Notes: generated from the sequence alone by a model not told the origin. 64,000 nucleotides of DNA from Streptomyces anulatus (GCF_014650675.1 NZ_BMVK01000017.1:1-64000); one strand, 5' to 3'. Shown: positions 24,214-32,854, counted from the stretch's first letter. Numbers and translations are program-made.

Positions 24214-26076
24214 ATGACCCGACCTCCCGTCCGCACCGCTCCCACGGGTGCGGTGTACTTCTCCCTGCTCGGCCCGCTCACCGCCCGGCTGGACGGCCAT
24301 GAACTGCCGCTCGGCCCGCGGAAGCAGCGCCTCGTCCTCGCCACGCTGCTGTCCCGCCCCAACACCCCCGTACCGGTGGAGGTCCTGACCGACGCGGTGT
24401 GGCCGGACGATCCGCCGCGTACCGCCCGCAAGAACCTCCAGGTGTACGTCAGTGCCGCCCGCACCCTTCTGGGTCCGGCCGGGCACGAGGGCCGGGACCG
24501 GGTGGTGCACGGCTGCGGCGGCTATCTGCTGCGGATCGCCGAGGGCGAGCTGGACACCCTGCGCTTCGGGTCGCTGGCCCGCGCGGGGCGGGCGGCCGCC
24601 GGGCGGGGTGATCTGGCCGGTGCGGCCCGGCTGCTGCGCGAGGCGCTGGACCTGTGGGAGGGGCCGCCGCTGAACGACCTGCGGGACTCCGCCGGGGTCG
24701 CCGAGGAGGCCGGGCGGCTGGAGGCCCGATGTCTGACCGTCTACGAGGACTGGGCGGAGACCGAGATCGAGCTGGGCCGGCCCGCCGTCGCGGTGGACGG
24801 GCTGCGGGACCTGGTGGAGCGGCATCCGCTGCGGGAGCGGCTCCGGGCCGCGTGGATGAACTCCCTGCACCAGTCGGGCCGGCAGGCAGAGGCGCTGGCG
24901 GTGTACGACGACTACCGGCAGCTGATGGCGCGCGAGCTGGGGCTGGAGCCGAGCCCGGCGATGGCGGCGCTGTACCGCTCGATGCTGGGGCGTGGGCGCG
25001 AGGCCCGGCGGCCCGCCCCCGCCCGGGAGGCGGTGGGTCCGGCGGCTCCGCCCGCCTGCACCGCGGCCTTCACCGGGCGCCCCGGGGAACTGCGGGAACT
25101 TCTGGAGGTGCTGGGCTGCGGCGAGGAGCGCGTGGTGGTCGTCTCGGGGCCGGCCGGGGCGGGGAAGTCGGCGCTGGCGCTGCGGGCGGCGCATCTGCTC
25201 GCCGACCGCTTCCCCGACGGCCGGGTCCGGGTCCGGGTCCGCCGGGAGGACGGTACGGCGCGGAGCCGGGCGGAGATCCTGGCGGAGCTGGGACGGCTGT
25301 GCGGGGTGGCGGGCAACGCCGCTCCCCCGGGGAACACGGCTTCCCCGGACGGCGGGGCGGGCGGTGACCGCGCGGCGACGGCGGCCCTCGCGGACGCCTG
25401 GCAGGAGTGGCAGGCCCGGCACCGGGCGCTGGTCGTCCTGGACGACGTGCCGGACGAGGCGTCCGTACGGGGGCTGTTGTCCCGGTCGGGGAAGTGTTCC
25501 GTACTGATCACCGCCCGGGGGCAGTTGGCCGGGCTCGCCCCGGTCCACCGGATCGCGCTGCCGGCGCTGGCGGACGGTGAGGCGCTGGAGCTGCTGGGGA
25601 AGCTGATCGGGGCGGGGCGGCTGCGGGCGGACCCGGGGGCGGCGTTGCGGATCGTCCGGGCGTGCGGGGGGCTGCCGCTGGCGGTGGAGGTGAGCGGGAT
25701 GCGGCTGGCGGTGCTGCGGCACCTGCCGCTGGCGGAGTACGCGGACCGGCTCGACGACCCGTCGGCCGCGCTGGACGAACTGGTCGCCGGGGACGTATCC
25801 GTACGGCACCGGATCGCGTCCGGCTGGCAGGACCTGGCGGACGGCGACCGGTGGGTGCTCGGGCGGCTGGCGGGGCTCGCCGAGGCCGGGGGCTTCACCC
25901 TGGACCGGGCCACGGAGGCGCTGGGCTGCGGGGAGCGGGCGGCGATCCGGGCGGTCGAGTCGCTGATCGACGCGGGTGCGGTGACCTCGCCCGCCGGGGA
26001 GGTCACCGCGCACGCCGCGCTGTACGAGGTGCCGCGTCTGCTCGGCCTGTACGCCCACGAGCGCGAAGGCGTGTGA
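24214..26076 (+). CDS. SARP/AfsR-type regulator with NB-ARC-like ATPase
   Basis: 620-residue pathway regulator. Residues 10-100 are an OmpR-type winged helix (LGPRKQRLVLATLLSRPN, LTDAVWPDDPPRTARKNLQVYVSAAR); about 100-255 is the bacterial transcriptional activation domain (LAVYDDYRQLMARELGLEPSP at its end); about 280-620 is a nucleotide-binding domain with Walker A SGPAGAGKSA near residue 312 and RALVVLDD as Walker B. SARPs bind direct repeats spaced 11 bases; such a pair lies at 30516-30532 in this cluster. The ATG at 24214 has GGAGG upstream. It ends at a strong two-way terminator. Confidence 0.92.
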   Translation: MTRPPVRTAPTGAVYFSLLGPLTARLDGHELPLGPRKQRLVLATLLSRPNTPVPVEVLTDAVWPDDPPRTARKNLQVYVSAARTLLGPAGHEGRDRVVHGCGGYLLRIAEGELDTLRFGSLARAGRAAAGRGDLAGAARLLREALDLWEGPPLNDLRDSAGVAEEAGRLEARCLTVYEDWAETEIELGRPAVAVDGLRDLVERHPLRERLRAAWMNSLHQSGRQAEALAVYDDYRQLMARELGLEPSPAMAALYRSMLGRGREARRPAPAREAVGPAAPPACTAAFTGRPGELRELLEVLGCGEERVVVVSGPAGAGKSALALRAAHLLADRFPDGRVRVRVRREDGTARSRAEILAELGRLCGVAGNAAPPGNTASPDGGAGGDRAATAALADAWQEWQARHRALVVLDDVPDEASVRGLLSRSGKCSVLITARGQLAGLAPVHRIALPALADGEALELLGKLIGAGRLRADPGAALRIVRACGGLPLAVEVSGMRLAVLRHLPLAEYADRLDDPSAALDELVAGDVSVRHRIASGWQDLADGDRWVLGRLAGLAEAGGFTLDRATEALGCGERAAIRAVESLIDAGAVTSPAGEVTAHAALYEVPRLLGLYAHEREGV

Positions 26077-26088
26077 GGGTCCGGTTCC

Positions 26089-26135
26089 GCGCGGAAGGGC
26101 CCCGGGGCTGCGGCAGCCCCGGGGCCCTTCCGCGC
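26089..26135. terminator. Bidirectional 23-bp perfect-stem terminator
   Basis: A 47-base palindrome with 23-base arms around one central base (arm begins GCGCGGAAGGGCCCCGGGG), between the 3' ends of the convergent SARP and LanKC genes. It should stop transcription from both sides and insulate the two halves of the cluster. Confidence 0.9.
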
Positions 26136-26143
26136 GCGGTCGC

Positions 26144-28756
26144 TCAGCCCAGGGTGAGCAGCTCCAGCAGGCCGGTCTCCCCGGACCCGTCGGTCCCGTC
26201 GCGCCCGGTCTTTGCGCCGGAGAGGAAGTGCAGGGACATCAGCAGCCCCGCCGCTCCGGTGGCCAGGTCGGCGGAGCAGCGCATCAGCCCCGCCCCCGGG
26301 ACGAACAGCCGGTCCTCGTCGGCGACCAGGTGCCAGGACAGGTTGCGTACGGAGGCGAGGACCCCGGGGGCCCCGCGGCCGTCCGGCGACAGGGCGCCCG
26401 CCACGGCCATGAGCCCCGCCCGGCCGGTGAACAGGCCTGGCTCGCGGACGAATTCGAAGGCACAGCCCTTGGCCACACCGGGCAGCAGGGCGGCGAGTGC
26501 CGGGAAGTCGCGGCGGGCCAGAAAGGCCCGGGCCACCAGGGCGAAACCGCCGCTCCCCTGGTCCAGGTAGAGGAAGTGCCGTCGGCCGTCCTTCACCTGG
26601 ACGGTGCCGTCCGGCATGGTCACGCAGTGGGCCGCCTCCGCCTCCAGGGCCCGGCCGGCGGCCGCCAGGAACTGGTCGTCGCCGGTCAGGGCGTGCAGTT
26701 CGAGGTGGAGCAGGGCCGCACCGCTCAGCCCGCGCAGCAGCCCCGCCGACGCGGGCGCGCGCAGCCCCGGCACGGACTCGCCCCGCACCAGCCGGTCCAG
26801 GTCGTGGGCGGTGCGGGCCGCGGCGTCGACGAGGTCGTGGTCGATCTTGGCGTCGGGCGACCCGTTCTCCGCGCGGTCCGGCCGGGCCAGGCGCAGCGCG
26901 GCGAGCGCGCTGCCCGCGCGGCCGTTCATCAGGTCGGCCGAGGCGGACGGGGGCGCGGCGGCGGACCGTTCGTAGAGTTCCCGGCCCTCCTCCCGGCGGC
27001 CCAGCGCGGACAGCACCACCGCCGTGCCCGGCAGCCCGCCGTAGAGGCCGCCCGGCGCCGCGGGGTCCCGGCGCCGGGCCGTGTCGACGAGCCAGTCGGT
27101 CCAGACGCGCGGTACCGGGGCCCCGGTACGGTGCAGGGCGTGGAGCACCCCGGCCGCCCCGTGCGCGACGTCGCTGCCGCCGGTCGAGAAGACCTCGGGG
27201 TCCCCGGGGAAGAGGCGGTCGGTGCGCTCGGGCGTCGCCCCCGCGTGGATGCCCCGCAGCAGCCTCTCCCGCAGCCCGGCCCAGTCCGGCTCGGGACCGT
27301 CGAGCAGCGCGGCGGTCTCCCTCTCGCGGCCGTCGGTGCTCTCGGCGGCCCGCAGCACCGAGGGCCGGCGCGGTCCGGCCCCGGCGTCGAGGCCGTACCT
27401 CCGGCGGGCCCACCGTTCCAGGGTCAGGGCCTTGGCCCGGTCGTGGCCGGCCATCTCCATGATGGGCATCAGCATGTAGAGCCAGGTCGCCCAGAGGGCG
27501 TAGGCGTCGGCCTCCGCGCCGACGGTCCCGGCGGGCGCCTGGAGTCCCGGGGCTCCCGCCACCGGGGTGTCCCGGTCGTCCAGGGCCGTGGCGTACTCGA
27601 AGTCGATCAGGGCCACGCGGCCGTCGGGACGGATGATGATGTTGGAGGGGTGGAGGTCGCCGAAGCGCAGACCGCGCGCGTGGACGGCGGCCAGCGCCTC
27701 GGTCAGCCGCTCGGTCACCGACTCCACCCAGGCGGTGTACGGGGCGAGTTCGGCGGCGGTGCCGGTGCTGTGGAGCAGGGCGAAGCGGCCGACGATCTCC
27801 TCCAGGAGGGTGGCCCCCTCGATGTGCTCCTCGATCAGGAAGTGGTGCTCCCACACGGTCCGTACGCCGTACACCTCGGGAACGCAGTCCAGCCCGGCCA
27901 GCGCGGTCAGGGCCCGGTGCTCGCGGTGCAGCCGCGTCACCGCGTCGTCGCCCGCCTCGTCAAGACCGCTGTACGGCCGGGCCTCGCGGAGCACCACCTG
28001 CCGGCCGGTCTCCCGGTGCCGGGCCAGGTAGATGCCGCCCGCGTTGGAGAACTGGAGGGCTTCGGAGACGTCGTAGGGGAAGGCGGCGTCCCCGGCGGCG
28101 GCGCGGGCCGCCAGATGCGGGCGCAGCGCGTCGGGCACGGTGACCCACGGCGGTACCCGGAACACCACCCCGCGCTCGTCGGGCACCAGTTCGCCCGAGG
28201 GGTGGCGCAGGGCCAGCACCCGTTCGCCGTCCTCGTCGAGGCACCAGCGGGAGACGAACGCCCCGTACCGGACGTACACCGGGGCGTCGCCGATCCGCAG
28301 GTCGCTGAGGATGTACGGGCCGCGGCGGCCGGCGAGGGCGCGGGTCAGCTCGTCCAGCACCCGCAGGAAGGCCGTCTCGTCCGGCGGGTAGACCGTGATG
28401 AACTTCCCGGCGCCCGCACGGGACATGTACTTGCCGGACATCAGCAGGAGCGCCCGCTCGCTGCGGAGGAACTTGAACGGCACCCCGTGGGCCCGGCAGA
28501 TCCGGGCGGTGTCGAGCAGGGTCTCCTCGGCCTCCTCCGGGACGGTGGAGACATGGATCTTCCAGCCCTGCCCGGCCGGTTCGCGGTCCTCGGGGAGCAG
28601 GGAGGTCCACAGGCCGCCGGCGATCCGGCGCCAGCCCTCGCCCGGCGGATCGGAGTCCAGCGGGTAGCGGGTGCCCTCGTCCTGGAGCCGGGCGGGGGTC
28701 TCGTAGTACCTGCGGTCGGCGAGGCAGTAGAGCTGGGTCTGGTGGAGACCGGGCAC
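26144..28756 (-). CDS. Class III lanthipeptide synthetase (LanKC)
   Basis: Trifunctional lyase-kinase-cyclase, 870 residues. Residues 1-220 are the phospho-Ser/Thr lyase domain (WKIHVSTVPEEAEETL, KYMSRAGAGKFITVYP). About 230-490 is the kinase domain with GLRFGDLHPSNIIIR and RVALIDFEYA as catalytic and metal loops. About 540-870 is a LanC-like barrel with Gly-rich repeats (GLYGGLPGTA, GLLRGLSGAA) but without the Cys-Cys-His zinc ligands, which marks class III rather than class IV. The GTG at 28756 has GAGGAGG upstream. It is last in an operon with an MFS exporter (11-base gap) and a precursor gene. Confidence 0.92.
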   Translation of the reverse strand: MPGLHQTQLYCLADRRYYETPARLQDEGTRYPLDSDPPGEGWRRIAGGLWTSLLPEDREPAGQGWKIHVSTVPEEAEETLLDTARICRAHGVPFKFLRSERALLLMSGKYMSRAGAGKFITVYPPDETAFLRVLDELTRALAGRRGPYILSDLRIGDAPVYVRYGAFVSRWCLDEDGERVLALRHPSGELVPDERGVVFRVPPWVTVPDALRPHLAARAAAGDAAFPYDVSEALQFSNAGGIYLARHRETGRQVVLREARPYSGLDEAGDDAVTRLHREHRALTALAGLDCVPEVYGVRTVWEHHFLIEEHIEGATLLEEIVGRFALLHSTGTAAELAPYTAWVESVTERLTEALAAVHARGLRFGDLHPSNIIIRPDGRVALIDFEYATALDDRDTPVAGAPGLQAPAGTVGAEADAYALWATWLYMLMPIMEMAGHDRAKALTLERWARRRYGLDAGAGPRRPSVLRAAESTDGRERETAALLDGPEPDWAGLRERLLRGIHAGATPERTDRLFPGDPEVFSTGGSDVAHGAAGVLHALHRTGAPVPRVWTDWLVDTARRRDPAAPGGLYGGLPGTAVVLSALGRREEGRELYERSAAAPPSASADLMNGRAGSALAALRLARPDRAENGSPDAKIDHDLVDAAARTAHDLDRLVRGESVPGLRAPASAGLLRGLSGAALLHLELHALTGDDQFLAAAGRALEAEAAHCVTMPDGTVQVKDGRRHFLYLDQGSGGFALVARAFLARRDFPALAALLPGVAKGCAFEFVREPGLFTGRAGLMAVAGALSPDGRGAPGVLASVRNLSWHLVADEDRLFVPGAGLMRCSADLATGAAGLLMSLHFLSGAKTGRDGTDGSGETGLLELLTLG

Positions 28757-28767
28757 GGGGTTCCTCC

Positions 28768-30060
28768 TCAGGGTGCGCCGGGACCCGCGGCGTCGGGGGC
28801 CGGGGCGGTCGCCGGGCGGGTGGAGACGGTTCCGGCCGGTTCCGGCTTCTCCCGGGCGGCGGCGGCCCCGGCCCGGACGGAGGGGGCGAGCGTCACGACG
28901 GCCGCCGAGACGGCCAGCACGCAGCCGATCACGCCGAAGGCGGCGCTGCTGTCCAGCGTGGCGAGCAGGAAGCCGCCGGCGAGCGGGCCGAACGGCTGGA
29001 CGATCGAGGAGAGGAAGCCCGCGGCGCTCTGCACCCGCCCGATCCGGTCCTCGGGAGTGACGACCAGCAGGGTCGAGAGGAAGCCGATGCTGGCGACCGT
29101 CGAGAGGCACATGCAGAGCGCGCAGAGCAGTCCGGCCACCAGCGGGCTGCTGAGCCAGGCCAGCACCGCGGCCGTTCCCACGCAGCTCCAGCAGGTGATG
29201 ACGATGAGCGTCCGGACGTGGCGCTCCGCCGCGAACCGGGGTGCGATCAGCGCACCGGCGAGGGCGCCCGCCGAGACGCAGGTGATGACGAAGCCGCCGC
29301 CGAGGCCGGAGCGCCCGCTGTCGGAGAAGACGGCGAGCGCCGAGAAGGTGAGGGCGCCGAAGGAGAAGTTCATGCCCAGCCCGAAGACGAGCAACACCGT
29401 CCGCAGATAGGGGAGTTGCCACAGGAAGGAGAGCCCTGCGGTGAGTTCCCGGCGGCTGAACACCGAACCCGCCCTGGTCCTGGCCGCCGAGCGGGTCCGC
29501 ACGAGCGCCACACAGACGGTGGAGAGGAACAGCCCGAGGAACTGGGCGGTGAAGGGCAGGGCCTGATGCACGCCGAACAGCGCGCCTCCGACGAGCGGGC
29601 CGACCAGCCGGGCCGTGGAGGTGCGCGCCTGGAGCCGGGCGGTCGCCGTGCTCATCTGGTCCGGCGGCACGACCGCGCGCATCAGACCGAACGCGGCGGG
29701 GGCGTAGACGCTGTTCAGTACGGCGCCGGAGGTCGCGACCAGCAGGACGAGGGCCATCGGGGCGTGCCCGTTCCACACGGCGAGGGCGAGAGCGGTGACG
29801 GCCGCCAGGCTGCCCACGTCGCACAGGCGCATCAGCCGGCGGCGTTCGACCCGGTCGGCCATGACCCCGCCCGGCAGCATCGTGATCAGCACGGCGCAGA
29901 CGGCCACCGTTCCCACAGCGCCGGCCTGCACGGCGGAGCCGGTCTCCTTGAGGATCAGCAGGGGCAGCGCGATGGCGCTCATCTGGCCGCCCAGAGCGGC
30001 GAAGAGGCCGCTCAACCAGAGCAGCCGGAAATCACGGTTGGAACGGAGCGGCTCGGCCAT
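28768..30060 (-). CDS. MFS exporter in the LanKC operon
   Basis: 430-residue major facilitator with about 12 hydrophobic helices and the motif A sequence GVMADRVERRR between helices 2 and 3, of the EntS/MFS_3 exporter type. The C-terminal about 30 residues are a soluble Ala/Pro tail. It sits directly before LanKC and after the precursor gene, so it probably exports the mature lanthipeptide. Class III clusters more often carry ABC exporters such as RamAB, which makes an MFS here less usual. The ATG at 30060 lies just after a strong hairpin. Confidence 0.88.
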   Translation of the reverse strand: MAEPLRSNRDFRLLWLSGLFAALGGQMSAIALPLLILKETGSAVQAGAVGTVAVCAVLITMLPGGVMADRVERRRLMRLCDVGSLAAVTALALAVWNGHAPMALVLLVATSGAVLNSVYAPAAFGLMRAVVPPDQMSTATARLQARTSTARLVGPLVGGALFGVHQALPFTAQFLGLFLSTVCVALVRTRSAARTRAGSVFSRRELTAGLSFLWQLPYLRTVLLVFGLGMNFSFGALTFSALAVFSDSGRSGLGGGFVITCVSAGALAGALIAPRFAAERHVRTLIVITCWSCVGTAAVLAWLSSPLVAGLLCALCMCLSTVASIGFLSTLLVVTPEDRIGRVQSAAGFLSSIVQPFGPLAGGFLLATLDSSAAFGVIGCVLAVSAAVVTLAPSVRAGAAAAREKPEPAGTVSTRPATAPAPDAAGPGAP

Positions 30061-30099
30061 CGGGGCTCCCGTAGGTCATGGTCGTCGGCTGCGCGGGAC

Positions 30100-30132
30100 G
30101 GGGCGGCCTCCGCGGTGCGCGGAGGCCGCCCC
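30100..30132 (-). terminator. Attenuating hairpin between precursor and exporter
   Basis: Perfect 14-base stem (GGGGCGGCCTCCGC and its complement) with a 5-base loop, in the 166-base gap between the precursor stop and the MFS start. Partial termination here would give many precursor transcripts per synthetase transcript, as is common in RiPP operons. Confidence 0.8.
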
Positions 30133-30226
30133 GGCTTCGGCCGGCGCCACGGCTGCGGGGCACGGGCCCCGTCGGACGTGGCCAAGGACGTGCGGAACAG
30201 TCCTTACGGCCGCACGGTCCGTCCGG

Positions 30227-30382
30227 TCAGCCGAGGACGAGGCTCACGGTGCTGACGCAGTTGCCGGGGGGCTGGATGATGTCGTGGTTGTTGGCCGTCT
30301 CCTGGAGGTCCAGGACGGAGTGCGCCTCGACCTCGGGGGTCTCCTCGGCGTCGCCGGCGGCGGGCTTGGTGTTCTCGGACAT
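30227..30382 (-). CDS. Class III lanthipeptide precursor
   Basis: 51-residue peptide with ribosome site GGAGA before ATG 30382. The leader is acidic and contains LDLQ (in EVEAHSVLDLQE, residues 18-29), the recognition motif typical of class III precursors such as RamS and AmfS. The core (from about residue 30) has only one Cys, in PPGNCVSTVSLVLG; Ser/Thr residues lie after the Cys and one Thr about 13 residues before it. The usual Ser-x-x-Ser...Cys labionin pattern is absent. It is the first gene of the operon with the exporter and LanKC. Confidence 0.82.
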   Translation of the reverse strand: MSENTKPAAGDAEETPEVEAHSVLDLQETANNHDIIQPPGNCVSTVSLVLG

Positions 30383-30704
30383 GGTGGTCTCCATCCACTC
30401 GTCACAGCGGGGCCGGGTTCCGTCGGGGATCGCCCCTCGGTTGTCCGGTGCGGCCGGCCGGTGCCTGCCGTTGCCGAGAAAGTTAGGAAGCCGGGCCTGG
30501 CGATCGCTTCGGCGGCGGTATGGCTCCGGTATCGGGCCAGTTGGCGGCGTACGGAGCCCGGCCCGAGGGCCCCGGCTGCGGCCCGGGGACCCGCCCCGAC
30601 CTGGGCCCATACCGCCACCGAAGCACCTTCGGACCGTCCGCGAACCGGCGCGGCGGAGCCTGGGTACGCGCCCGACGCGCCCAGCCCCGAAGGAGGCGGC
30701 CCGC
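30383..30704. promoter_or_regulatory. Divergent control region with 18-bp inverted elements
   Basis: Holds the promoters of the LanKC and radical SAM operons. An 18-base element occurs in opposite orientations at 30506-30523 and 30607-30624 (17/18 identical; read towards each gene it is CCATACCGCCRCCGAAGC), 124 bases from the precursor ATG and 81 bases from the radical SAM ATG. On the precursor side a second ATACCG lies exactly 11 bases further upstream (complement of CGGTAT at 30516-30521 and 30527-30532), the spacing of SARP binding repeats. Nothing else gene-like is visible here. Confidence 0.75.
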
Positions 30705-31829
30705 ATGGAACTCGCCGAACTCGTCGCACGGCGGCCCTTCCCGGCCGCCGGTCTGCTCCTCGGCCTCACCCGGCGCTGCCCCCTGCGCTGCGCGCACTGC
30801 TCGACCGGCTCGGACCTGTTCACCCGGGAGGAGCCGGACGGCGGTCAACTGGAGCGCTTCGTCGCCTCGTTCAGCGAGGAGAACCGGCCCGACGTCGCCA
30901 TGCTCACCGGCGGGGAACCGCTGCTGCTGCCCGCGCTCGCCGAACGGCTGAGCACGCTGGCGCGCAGCGCCGGGTCCCGTACCGCGCTGCTCAGCGGCAT
31001 GTTCTTCGCCCGGTCCGCGAGCAGGCGCGGCCGGAGAGGCGCCGCGATTCCTCCCGCGATCCTGCGCGCGATCCGCTCCGTCGACCACTTCTCGGCCTCC
31101 CTCGACGTCCACCACGAGCGCGAGGTCCCGCGCGCCGACGTGTTCCGCGCCCTGCACCGGATCCGGGACGAGGGCGTGGCCGTGAGCTTCCACCTCACCG
31201 GGACCGGCGCGTCCGACCCGTATCTCGCCGACATCACCCGGGCGGTGGAGAAGGAGTTCGGCGGCCGGGTCCCCTGCCTCGTCAACGAGGTGCGGCCGTT
31301 CGGCCGGGCCGCCTCGTGGGCCAGGCCCGCCCGCACCGGCCCCGACCCGGCGGCGGCGTCGCCGTGCTCGATGGCCGCCTGGCCGGTGGTCGCCTTCGAC
31401 GGCCGGGTGCTGGCCTGCTGCAACCAGGACACGGTCGACCGGCGGCCCGTACCGGCCCATCTGGACCTCGGGCACATCGGCGTCGACGACTGGGCGACCG
31501 TGCGCCGCCGGGCGCTGGAGTCCCCGGTGCTGCGCATGCTCCGCACGGTCGGGCCCACGCATCTGGCCGCCCGGTACGGCTCCGGCCCCGGGACGGGCTC
31601 CTACTGCGACGGCTGCCGGGCGCTCGACGGCGACGAGGCGGCGGCGGCCGGGGCCCGTGCCGTGGCGGGCGGGGCGGCCGGAGCGCTGCTGGACCTGACG
31701 GCCGCGGTGCGCGGCTCCCGGGAGGGCGCGCAGGGCGTCGTGCGCCGCCACGGCTGCGCGGCGTACGCGCCGCTGGTCGTCACGGGCGGGCCGCCGCTGC
31801 CGGAGACCGAAGCGCAGGACCTCCGATGA
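30705..31829 (+). CDS. Radical SAM enzyme with SPASM-like C-terminus
   Basis: 374 residues. The radical SAM cluster motif CPLRCAHC (Cys 25, 29, 32) is followed by GGEP (MLTGGEPLLLP) for SAM binding. The C-terminal part has further cysteines (AASPCSMAAWPV, VLACCNQD, YCDGC) suggesting an auxiliary Fe-S cluster as in peptide-modifying SPASM/twitch enzymes. The ATG at 30705 follows AAGGAGG. Its stop overlaps the next start (ATGA), and the operon includes a small peptide gene, so peptide modification (for example a thioether or C-C crosslink) is the likely role. The actual chemistry cannot be told. Confidence 0.88.
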   Translation: MELAELVARRPFPAAGLLLGLTRRCPLRCAHCSTGSDLFTREEPDGGQLERFVASFSEENRPDVAMLTGGEPLLLPALAERLSTLARSAGSRTALLSGMFFARSASRRGRRGAAIPPAILRAIRSVDHFSASLDVHHEREVPRADVFRALHRIRDEGVAVSFHLTGTGASDPYLADITRAVEKEFGGRVPCLVNEVRPFGRAASWARPARTGPDPAAASPCSMAAWPVVAFDGRVLACCNQDTVDRRPVPAHLDLGHIGVDDWATVRRRALESPVLRMLRTVGPTHLAARYGSGPGTGSYCDGCRALDGDEAAAAGARAVAGGAAGALLDLTAAVRGSREGAQGVVRRHGCAAYAPLVVTGGPPLPETEAQDLR

Positions 31830-32581
31830 GCGCGACAGCCAACGCCGTGCCGCTCGGCACCACGGGGGCCTCCGCCCGTCTGCGGGTCAAACTCCTCCTG
31901 CTGGAGCCGGAGTTCCGGGACGCCACCCACCACATGTGGCGTGCCGACGGGCTGTTGCCGCGCTACCGGACGTACCTGTGCACCATGCACGCCGTCATCC
32001 GCGCCTCCGTCCCGCTGATGGAGCTGGCCCTCGACCGCGCCCGCGTCCGGGCCGCGTCCGGCGATCCGCTGGCGGCGCCGCTCGCCGCGTACCTGGAGGA
32101 GCACATCCGGGAGGAGGAGGGCCATGACGCCTGGCTGCTGGAGGACCTCAGGGCGGCGGGCGGCGACCCCGAGGACGCGCTCGGCCCGCTGCCCTCCCCC
32201 CTGGTCGCCTCGCTCGTCGGGCCCCAGTACTACTGGATCGAGCACCACCACCCGGTCGCCCTGCTCGGCTACATCGCCGTACTGGAGGGCTACGCGCCCG
32301 CCCCCGGTCTCACCGGCCGTATCGCCCGGCTGACCGGACTGCCCGCCGCCGCGCTGCGGACCGTACGGGAGCACTCAGTGATCGACACGGAGCACCTGGA
32401 CGAGCTGTACGCGCTGCTGGACCGGCTGCCGCTCGGCCGGGGGCCGGAAGCGGCCGTGGCGGTCAGCGCGCTGCACTCCCTCGACGCGCTCACCCAGCTG
32501 TTCGTCCGGCTCGGGCGCTCCGCACCGGCGCCGTCGCTGCGGGGAGCCGGACCTGTCCCACCGATGGGAGTCACACCATGA
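31826..32581 (+). CDS. Haem-oxygenase-like (putative diiron) enzyme
   Basis: 251-residue all-helical protein resembling the TENA/PqqC/CADD superfamily, often annotated as iron-containing redox enzyme. Candidate metal ligands sit in HAVIRASVPLMELAL, EEHIREEEGHDAW, YYWIEHHHP and HSVIDTEHLDELY, the Glu/His spacing expected of HDO-type oxidases. It is translationally coupled to the radical SAM gene before it and the peptide gene after it (both ATGA overlaps), so all three are made together. A second oxidative modification of the peptide is a reasonable inference; a non-catalytic role is possible. Confidence 0.8.
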   Translation: MSATANAVPLGTTGASARLRVKLLLLEPEFRDATHHMWRADGLLPRYRTYLCTMHAVIRASVPLMELALDRARVRAASGDPLAAPLAAYLEEHIREEEGHDAWLLEDLRAAGGDPEDALGPLPSPLVASLVGPQYYWIEHHHPVALLGYIAVLEGYAPAPGLTGRIARLTGLPAAALRTVREHSVIDTEHLDELYALLDRLPLGRGPEAAVAVSALHSLDALTQLFVRLGRSAPAPSLRGAGPVPPMGVTP

Positions 32582-32796
32582 CCGGACCACCCGAGAACGG
32601 CCGACGGCCGGTGCTGCCCGACGCGTTGTACGAGGCGGGCTTCCCCGTCGACCTGCTCACCGAGGAGCAGCGCGAGGTGCTGAGCGGGCTCACCCCGGAG
32701 GAACTGGCGGTGCTGCTGGACGTCAAGGGCCGGCTGGACGCCGTGGGGCCGGAGGTCCAGGCGCACGGCGAGATCGCCGGCGGCGCCCTGTTCTGA
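32578..32796 (+). CDS. Small peptide, candidate RiPP precursor ('aroma-sacti'-like)
   Basis: 72 residues. It contains DALYEAGFPVDLLTEEQREV, then a Leu/Glu/Val helical part and RLDAVGPEVQAH, ending HGEIAGGALF. From memory it resembles small proteins NCBI calls aroma-sacti cluster domain proteins; I could not check this. It has no Cys and no Ser after residue 50, so a classical sactipeptide thioether within it is impossible; Phe, Leu or Asp/Glu side chains would have to be the modified sites. It may instead be a carrier or recognition protein. Coupled by ATGA overlap to the diiron-like gene. Confidence 0.65.
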   Translation: MTGPPENGRRPVLPDALYEAGFPVDLLTEEQREVLSGLTPEELAVLLDVKGRLDAVGPEVQAHGEIAGGALF

Positions 32797-32803
32797 CCGG
32801 CGG

Positions 32804-32854
32804 CCGGTGACCAGTCACCGGCTGTTCCGACCGACGGCCGGTGACCGATCACCG
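32804..32854 (+). terminator. Two tandem hairpins after the small peptide gene
   Basis: CCGGTGACCAGTCACCGG (32804-32821; 8-base arms) and CGGTGACCGATCACCG (32839-32854; 6-base arms) are related copies within a 34-base direct repeat starting near 32791. They lie just downstream of the peptide stop and 110-160 bases before the cyclase gene. They could attenuate transcription into the long downstream gene or protect the upstream mRNA. Confidence 0.6.

Noticed and set aside
22000..26058. 1352-codon minus-strand frame
   Set aside because: Shadow across the LAL and SARP genes, which have clear motifs; Arg/Pro/Gly/Gln-rich.
26144..29824. Extension of LanKC to about 1226 residues
   Set aside because: The upstream part lies over the MFS exporter in another frame; GTG 28756 has a strong ribosome site and gives the normal LanKC length.
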